DNA from: Opisthocomus hoazin
Taxonomy: Eukaryota; Chordata; Aves; Opisthocomiformes; Opisthocomidae
Assembly: GCF_030867145.1 (NCBI RefSeq)
Contig: NC_134433.1
Location: 10,119,216 to 10,183,215 of the forward strand
DNA: 64,000 nt
Reading direction: 5' to 3'
This document shows, piece by piece, positions 58,801-64,000 of this stretch (positions are counted from its first letter, which is position 1; each line of letters begins with the position of its first letter). The translations under genes and the position numbers were made by a program. The notes beneath the pieces are model-generated. The model was not told the DNA's origin. It did not search any database and saw only the letters and a program-made list of their open reading frames with translations.

Positions 58801-61800
58801 CCTTCTGCAGGTAGAAATGGTCAGGGTGTCCTTAAAAATGGTGAAAATACAGCCCTGACTGGTGGGGAGCTGGCCTCCTTTTCCTTGCCTTGGCTCGGTA
58901 TCTGCCCTGTTCAAATTACGCCTGTGGGGAGCAGGGAGGAGAAAAGAGATCCCCTAGAAAAGCCAGACAAGGCTGGGACTCGGGGAGGGAGTTCAGGGGA
59001 GACAGGGAGGAGCCCACTCTCCCCAAGGGAGCTTTGGGTGCTGGGGAGCCCCAGCCCTGCCCGCACCCCTCCAGTGGGCCCCTGTTTTCGGTGTCCCTGC
59101 AGCATCCAGGCTTGGTGCAGAGGGTGCAGAGGCACCGCCGGGACCGACCGCAGGGACTGACCGCAGGGCTCTGCTGCGGCTCCCCTGGTCAAAACAGGCG
59201 CTTTCCCTCCCGTCCTGTGCTCGCCGGCCAGCTGGATGGGGCGCTGGACGTCTCTGGGCATGTGGTGGAGATCAGCATCATGGTGTTTGGTGTCATTCCT
59301 TCCTGGGGATGTTTTTCAAACCCAACTGTTCTCCCCTTGAGGATCGACTCTTTTCTCCCTCTGGCTGGTGCCCAGCTCTTGGCAAATCTCCCTTAACCGG
59401 GCTGCAATCCCACATCCCCACCACCGCAGTCCCCTGTGCCCTTAAGGTGCTGCTGAGAGCCCTTCCCACTCCTTTTGCCTTTGGGCCCCTTGTTTTCGGA
59501 GGTGGTTTTGCTTCCCCTCCCTGAAAGCCAGTCCTTTGGCAGCAGCCTCTTCTGGGCATGGAACTGGTATCAGTCAGGAGACCTACAGGTCAGGGACCCA
59601 TGCTGGCTTTGGGCCTGAGAAACATGACGAGGAGAGGGGGCATTCAGACTGGGTGCCTCAGGTTCTTGTCTGCTCTAACAGGTTTTGGCCCCTCTCTTAG
59701 GGTTTGGTTGCAGCTCCAGCCTTGGGAATGTCTGAGTGGGATCTGGTGGTGGCACCTTCAGAGGGATTTCATGGGTTGTGCTGGTGGTGCAGGGTGCCAG
59801 GTCTGCTGGTGGGACACCTGGGTTGAGTTTCAGCTTCGGTTTGGGAAGTCATGGTATTCTCCAGCACCAGGAAGCTTTCCTCCACCTGAGCAGCCCCTGG
59901 GGGGAAGAACATGTCCAAGTCCCCGTTGTCGTGCTGAGCTTGGCCCTCTTGCAGGCGGGAGGTGGTACAAGAGGCACCTGACCTACCGGGTGGTGAACTG
60001 GCCCTCCTACCTGCCGCAGCACGAGGTGCGCCTGGCTGTGAAAGCCGCCTTTGAGCTCTGGAGCAACGTGTCCTCGCTGGTGTTTTGGGAGGCGCAGGAT
60101 GGCCCGGCTGACATCCGCCTGACCTTCTTCCATGGGGACCACAACGATGGACTCAACAACGCCTTCGATGGACCAGGTGCTGGTCGCTTCCCCCTCGTAA
60201 GCTTCTCTTTTACAACACGGGCTCTTCCCCAGCAGGGAGGAGGGCTGGGGCGGCGGTGGTCTGGAGGTGATGGAGGCGAGGCTCTGCCCTGGCAGTCCCT
60301 CTAACCAAGGGCACCTCCCAGTTTGCACCAGTTTGCTTTCTGATCTGGGGTCCTCACTCCCAAGTCTGCAACTGGGGTCTGCCAGGAAGGCAGTTGAGGT
60401 GCTTGTTCTAGGATCACTGGTGGCCTTTGAGGAGCCCTCCCCACCCTTACCGCATCCTCCAAACCTGTGCTCATTCCTTCCAGATGAGCCTTACCTTCTG
60501 AATATCAGACGAGCCCAGGTTTTCTCTCTTCTTGAGCCTTTGCCCCACATGGGTCACTGGAGTGGCTTCGGTCCCCAGCCCAAGCCCAGCAAGAAACCAG
60601 ACGCATGAACCACAGAGCAGACAAACCCCCTCGTATTCAGGAGCAGAAGGCAGAACTGGTTTGGGTTGGACCCACTGTGGGAAGCCGCTGTTCTTTCTCA
60701 GGAGACCTCCTAAATAGCTAACATTGATGCCTATTTAAGCAAACCAGAGCTACATGTGCCCCTCCCCACTCCTTAGCTTCCAGCTGAGGTCCTCTCCTGC
60801 CCCACAGTCCCTGATGGCTCTCGTGTCCCCAGGAGGTGCCCTGGCTCACGCCTTCTTTCCCCGGCGCGGAGAAGCCCACTTCGACAGCGCCGAGCGCTGG
60901 TCCCTGCACAGTGGCAAAGGACGCAACCTCTTCGTTGTGGTGGCACACGAGGTCGGGCACACGCTGGGGCTGGAGCACTCCCCTGTCAAGAGCGCCCTGA
61001 TGTCTCCCTACTACAAGAAGCTCAGCAAGGATTTTGTCCTCAGCTGGGATGACATCTTGGCCATCCAGAACTTGTACGGTGAGCTTGGCTTCCCCGAGCA
61101 TCCCTTGGTTCCTCCGGGGCTGTTCCCTGGAATGGAGAGTGAGGAGCAGGGATGGGAGCAGGTCCCTGCAAGGGGAGAGAACTATGTGCAAGGGGTGTGA
61201 TGGGGAAGGGCCCAATCCCTTTGCGTTTGGGGAGGAAGATGGGGTAGGGCATGTGGGATGGGTCCTCCGGGTCCTCCAGGGCAGGGAAGGTTGAACTTGC
61301 TGACTGTTTGTTTGCAACCAGAGAAAAGGTGGTGCGTGTTTGTTGGGGGTACTGAGACATCTTTGCCGCCATCGTATAAAGGGGAACGGGAACCAGATCG
61401 TGGGACAAGGAGTGTGTGGAGCCCTGGGGCAGCTCCACAGCCCTGTGCTCGTGCAGTGCCTTGGGGAAAGCCCCTTCTCCACGACTCACCACCCCTTGCT
61501 CCATCCCAGGGAAGCCCTCCAAAGGCTTGGCCGTCCAGCTCCCGGGAAAGGTCTTCACTCACTTCCAGGACTGGAGCGCGGACCTTTATGGCGGGGACCA
61601 GCAGTGGAGGAGCCTCAGCGCCTATTACTGCCACTCCTTCTTCGACGCCATAACTGCTGGTGGGTGTTGGCCAGTGCAGCCCTCTCCCAAAACACATACC
61701 CCCACCCCTCGCCCTGCCACGGCGGCGGCCAGTTTCTGCTCTGATGAACTCCAGTGGTGGGAACGGTGGGTTTGGCTGGTCCACAGCCCCGTATGTGCTG

Positions 61801-64000
61801 CGGGGTTGGTGGCATCACTGATGCGCGTCGTTGCCACGGAGTGGAGCAGCTTGAGCTCACGGCGATGCCTCGGTGTGTTGGGAGGCTGGGAAATGTCCTA
61901 AAACTTGGGCTGTGGCAAAGCTTATTCACTGCAGGAGCTCAGCCATGAGGGACGAGCCTAGAGAGGGGGCTGCGGTCAGCTTTTATCCTCCCCAGGCTGG
62001 CGTGGAGGCACTGAATTAGGAAAGCTGAGGGGGCGGCTGGAAAGGCAGAAGGGACCTTCCAAATCCCAAGCACTGTTACAGGGAGCGGAGGACAATTTTC
62101 TCACAGTAGCTCTTGGGTCCTTGCTGTAAGATGCCTTTGAGCAAGAAAGGAAAGAGCTAGACTTGTGCTATCTAGTGACCCAAAGAGAGTGAGCATCTGT
62201 CCCCAGGCCCATCCTCTTCCTCCCTACACAAAACCTTTTAGCCCATAATCATAGAATCATAGAATAGTAAGGGTTGGAAGGGACCTTAAAGATCGTCTGG
62301 TTCCAACCCCCCTGCCATGAGCAGGGACATCCTCCACTAAACCAGGTTGCTCAGAGCTCCATCCAACCTGGCCTTGAACACTGCCAGGGTGGAGCACCCC
62401 TGCAGCACCGCAGAGCATCCCGAGCACCCCTGAAGCACCGCAGAGCTGCGCGGGGAGGAGAGGGGACGGGGGAGCGGTGGTTGGGAGGTGGGATGAGGCT
62501 TCCCACCCGGGACGCCCTCACTCCTCCCTCTGCCCTGCAGACGCAGATCACAACCTCTACATCTTCAAGGGCAGCCACTACTGGGAGGTGCGGGCGAGCG
62601 GCAACGCCAGCGACCCGCAGCCGCTGCAGACGCGCTGGCCCGGCCTCCCCGCCGGCATCGACGCCTGCGCCTGGTCCCAGCTCAGCGGCAAGTTTTACTT
62701 CTTCAAAGGTAGGTGAGACACGGGTGGGAGAGCTCTCCTCGGGGCTGCTGCCGCTCCTGCCTGCGGTCAGGCTCTCCGGGTCGGGCTGGAGCACCTCGTC
62801 CTGCCCATGGCCCCCGTCCCCTCCAGCTGCTCCTGTCCCAGTGCAGAACTGGGGCGTTGCTGGAGCGGAGGTGTGCTAAAACCCACAGGAGCCCTGGGCT
62901 CAGCACCTACCGTGGATTAACCGTGTGGCCTTGGGCGTATCGCCCCAGCAGCCCACATCACCCCTTCCGTGCCTCAGTTTCCCCTTTAACGCATTCAGGA
63001 GAGCAGCGCTCGCCTGCGTGTGAAAATAAAACCGGGTGCATCCAACCCTTTGGGGTCTCGGGGAGAAAATGTTCCCTGAAGGCGTGTGGTCGCTGGGGAG
63101 CTGCGCTGAGCGCAGCGTGTTCACGGTGTGCGTGGTTCCCTGCACCGTGCCGGGGGCTGGGCTGCCGTGGGGAGCCGAAATGCCGTTTGCAAGCCATCCG
63201 GTGGCACGCCGCGGCCGGACGGGCAGAGGGAGGTCAAACCAGGCAGCTCAGCTGCCAGGCTCAGCCCCAGCTTTTACTGGAAACCAGTTGCCGGCTCTTC
63301 AGAAAGGAGCCTTGTTGCTGCAGCTGGGTGAGGACCAAAAGCCCCTCTTGCTCCCTCCCTCCCCGGGGCTGGGTCAGGCCGTGGTTTGCGAGCAGAAAGG
63401 GGCTTTTGTCTGCCTGCTTTGTGGGGACAGGGCTCTGTGGGGACAGGGCTCTGCGGGGACAGGGCTCTGCAGCCCCGGCTGCAATTCCTGCTGCTGCGGT
63501 GCTGATCTTGCTTGTCCCAGCCCTGGAGGGGTCTGGGTCCATCCATCCTGATCACCATGCAGGAACAGGAGGGAGGTTTGCAAGCGTGGGCTAATGGATG
63601 ATGTGGTGGCCTTGCTCTGTCCCCGGCAGTCCTTTGCCATGCCTTCAAGCCCCTGAGCTGTGGTGCCTCAGTTTCCCTGCCACGTGGTCCATGAGGCAGC
63701 CTCGCAGTGGGGCCAGTTGGGTCTCCAGTGGGATGGGTGTTGCGGATGTGTATCCTGGGTCGCAAGGCTGGCCCCGTGGCTGAGTGGGAGGTAGCAGGAC
63801 CGCGTCTTCAGGAGCTGGTCCTGCGATGAACCCCGTTGGGGTGGGCTCTGACCCCTCTCCCCGGCTCTTCCCAGGTGGCCGATGCTGGCGCTACACAGGG
63901 TCCACCTTGGAGGCAGGATTCCCCCAGAAATGCAGCGCCCGCGGCCTCCCGCGGCACCCCGACACCGCGCTCTACTTCCAGCAGCTCCGGCGCCTCGTCC
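46783..64000 (+). CDS. MMP28: MMP28 (epilysin), 3' part beyond the window
   Basis: Eight exons join in phase to about 418 visible codons; human MMP28 has 520. MMP28 is a secreted zinc endopeptidase. Residues 1 to about 24 are a signal peptide. The prodomain carries the cysteine switch PRCGTGD (Cys87) and a furin-type site RRRR at 107-110. The catalytic domain has [11 protein letters not shown], with zinc ligands His227, His231 and His237 and catalytic Glu228, plus the Met-turn Met245. Hemopexin repeats begin at Cys311. Human matches include [34 protein letters not shown] and FKGSH-WEV. The stretch between the cysteine switch and the furin site is shorter than in human. It follows TAF15 in the same orientation. 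The protein end, stop codon and poly(A) site are outside the window. Confidence 0.97.
46992..47816 (+). mobile_element. CR1 LINE, 3' 825 bp, plus strand, MMP28 intron 1
   Basis: The sense strand reads from the CR1 ORF2 segment CATCCAGCGAGACCGGGACA to the 3' end TTCCAACCCCGACCATTCTG. A single frame stays open to about 47807 and contains the ORF2 tail [20 protein letters not shown]. It begins 110 bp after the exon 1 splice donor. Confidence 0.95.
47817..48390. repeat. 17-bp minisatellite array next to the CR1 3' end
   Basis: From 47826 the unit GGTGTGTGCATGCCATA and close variants repeats at 17-bp spacing (47826, 47843, 47860, 47877, 47894). The array grows more irregular to the right but keeps the GTGTGCATGCC theme to about 48390. 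It abuts the CR1 tail and may have expanded from its TCTGTGTGTG-type end. Confidence 0.85.
52095..52985 (-). other. Two adjacent antisense open frames, function unknown
   Basis: Minus-strand frames of 171 codons (52985-52470) and 122 codons (52463-52095) lie almost end to end in MMP28 intron 1. The second ends [16 protein letters not shown]. No domain was recognised, no clear splice sites join them, and neither has an evident promoter. They may be chance frames in GC-rich DNA or the remnant of an antisense gene. Confidence 0.15.
55206..55285 (+). CDS. MMP28: MMP28 exon 2 (prodomain)
   Basis: It encodes [20 protein letters not shown] and EFMEAVR, the conserved prodomain helix. Acceptor CTTGCAG, donor GTACGA, phase 2. 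Confidence 0.95.
55925..56088 (+). CDS. MMP28: MMP28 exon 3 (cysteine switch and furin site)
   Basis: It encodes [20 protein letters not shown] and [11 protein letters not shown], then an Ala/Arg-rich linker ending RRRRTAQHG. Donor GTGAGC, phase 1. Confidence 0.95.
56089..59954 (+). other. MMP28: MMP28 intron 3 (3.9 kb)
   Basis: GC-rich sequence with many chance frames on both strands. None aligns with the MMP28 protein, which is continuous across exons 3 and 4. Intron 2 (639 bp) is similar. Confidence 0.8.
59955..60176 (+). CDS. MMP28: MMP28 exon 4 (catalytic domain, first half)
   Basis: It begins [16 protein letters not shown] and ends [14 protein letters not shown]. It includes the metal-binding GDHNDG loop. 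Acceptor CTTGCAG, donor GTGCTG. Confidence 0.97.
60833..61078 (+). CDS. MMP28: MMP28 exon 5 (zinc-binding active site)
   Basis: It contains [11 protein letters not shown] and the Met-turn ALMSPYY, all catalytic residues being present. Acceptor TCCCCAG, donor GTGAGC. Confidence 0.98.
61510..61659 (+). CDS. MMP28: MMP28 exon 6 (hinge and hemopexin start)
   Basis: It encodes [20 protein letters not shown] and then the hinge, ending [12 protein letters not shown] with the first hemopexin cysteine. Donor GTGGGT. Confidence 0.96.
62248..62392 (-). mobile_element. CR1 LINE 3' fragment in MMP28 intron 6, minus strand
   Basis: It starts with the terminal repeat AATCATAGAATCATAGAATA, then GGGTTGGAAGGGACCTTAAA. 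It is nearly identical to the right-hand flank of the CR1 at 8012, so it belongs to the same subfamily. It is truncated after CTGCCAGG. Confidence 0.94.
62392..62450. repeat. 30-bp tandem duplication at the CR1 truncation point
   Basis: The word GAGCACCCCTG(C/A)AGCACCG begins at 62392 and 62422, two copies 30 bp apart, directly after the CR1 fragment and before exon 7. Confidence 0.8.
62541..62708 (+). CDS. MMP28: MMP28 exon 7 (hemopexin blade)
   Basis: It encodes [20 protein letters not shown] and later FYFFKG. It has a CCTGCAG acceptor and GTAGGT donor. Confidence 0.97.
63421..63470. repeat. 16-bp tandem repeat, three copies, MMP28 intron 7
   Basis: GGGGACAGGGCTCTG starts at 63423, 63439 and 63455, with one T/C difference between copies. 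Confidence 0.9.
63875..64000 (+). CDS. MMP28: MMP28 exon 8, partial at window end
   Basis: It encodes [20 protein letters not shown] and [19 protein letters not shown], aligned with human GRCWRF and GLPRHPDAALFF. The exon runs off the window. Confidence 0.95.
   Translation, partial: MADAGATQGPPWRQDSPRNAAPAASRGTPTPRSTSSSSGASS

Larger units (their letters stand above)
60177..63874 (+). other. MMP28: MMP28 introns 4-7
   Basis: The introns are 656, 431, 881 and 1166 bp between exons 4 and 8. Intron 6 contains the CR1 fragment at 62248, and intron 7 contains a short 16-bp repeat. Confidence 0.85.

Overview
The window comes from a bird genome. Four CR1 LINE copies carry the avian 3' end (tandem ATTCTATGA-type repeats beside a TTCCAACCC block), there is an avian-type endogenous retrovirus LTR, and the gene starts lie in GC-rich islands with long G/C homopolymers, typical of microchromosomes. 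Three vertebrate genes were rebuilt exon by exon by translating the DNA and checking splice sites, phase and remembered human proteins. The species cannot be named. No bacterial-type feature, CRISPR array, rRNA or tRNA was seen.

Layout. (1) 1-9.4 kb: no recognisable coding exon. A CpG island at about 3.6-4.4 kb holds a likely minus-strand promoter and first non-coding exon with a strong GTACGT donor; human gene order suggests POR, but this is inference. A CR1 fragment lies at 8.0-8.45 kb. (2) 9.47-14.2 kb, minus strand: RHBDD2, four coding exons, 377 codons, a rhomboid-family membrane protein whose catalytic Ser and His positions look replaced. Its promoter has two tandem RFX X-box motifs. 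(3) 14.78-15.44 kb: a solo retroviral LTR with a 4-bp target duplication, in the 3-kb gap between divergent RHBDD2 and TAF15. (4) 17.3-39.65 kb, plus strand: TAF15, a FET-family RNA-binding protein, sixteen coding exons, 471 codons, with a much shorter C-terminal RGG array than the human protein. (5) 40.0-46.5 kb: intergenic, nothing recognised. (6) 46.78 kb to the end, plus strand: MMP28 (epilysin), exons 1-7 complete and exon 8 cut by the window edge. Its 8.3-kb intron 1 holds an 825-bp CR1 and a 17-bp minisatellite.

The genes are unrelated in function: a Golgi/ER-type rhomboid pseudoprotease, a nuclear RNA/DNA-binding transcription and splicing factor, and a secreted metalloproteinase. Their order is informative. 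RHBDD2 is on human 7q11.23, whereas TAF15 and MMP28 are neighbours on human 17q12, so the window crosses a junction that is separate in human. TAF15 and MMP28 are tandem here but divergent in human. Nothing resembling a wholly new system was found. The best leads are the tandem X-boxes, the short TAF15 C-terminus, the repeat growth in its prion-like domain, the altered MMP28 prodomain, and the solo LTR between two housekeeping-type promoters.
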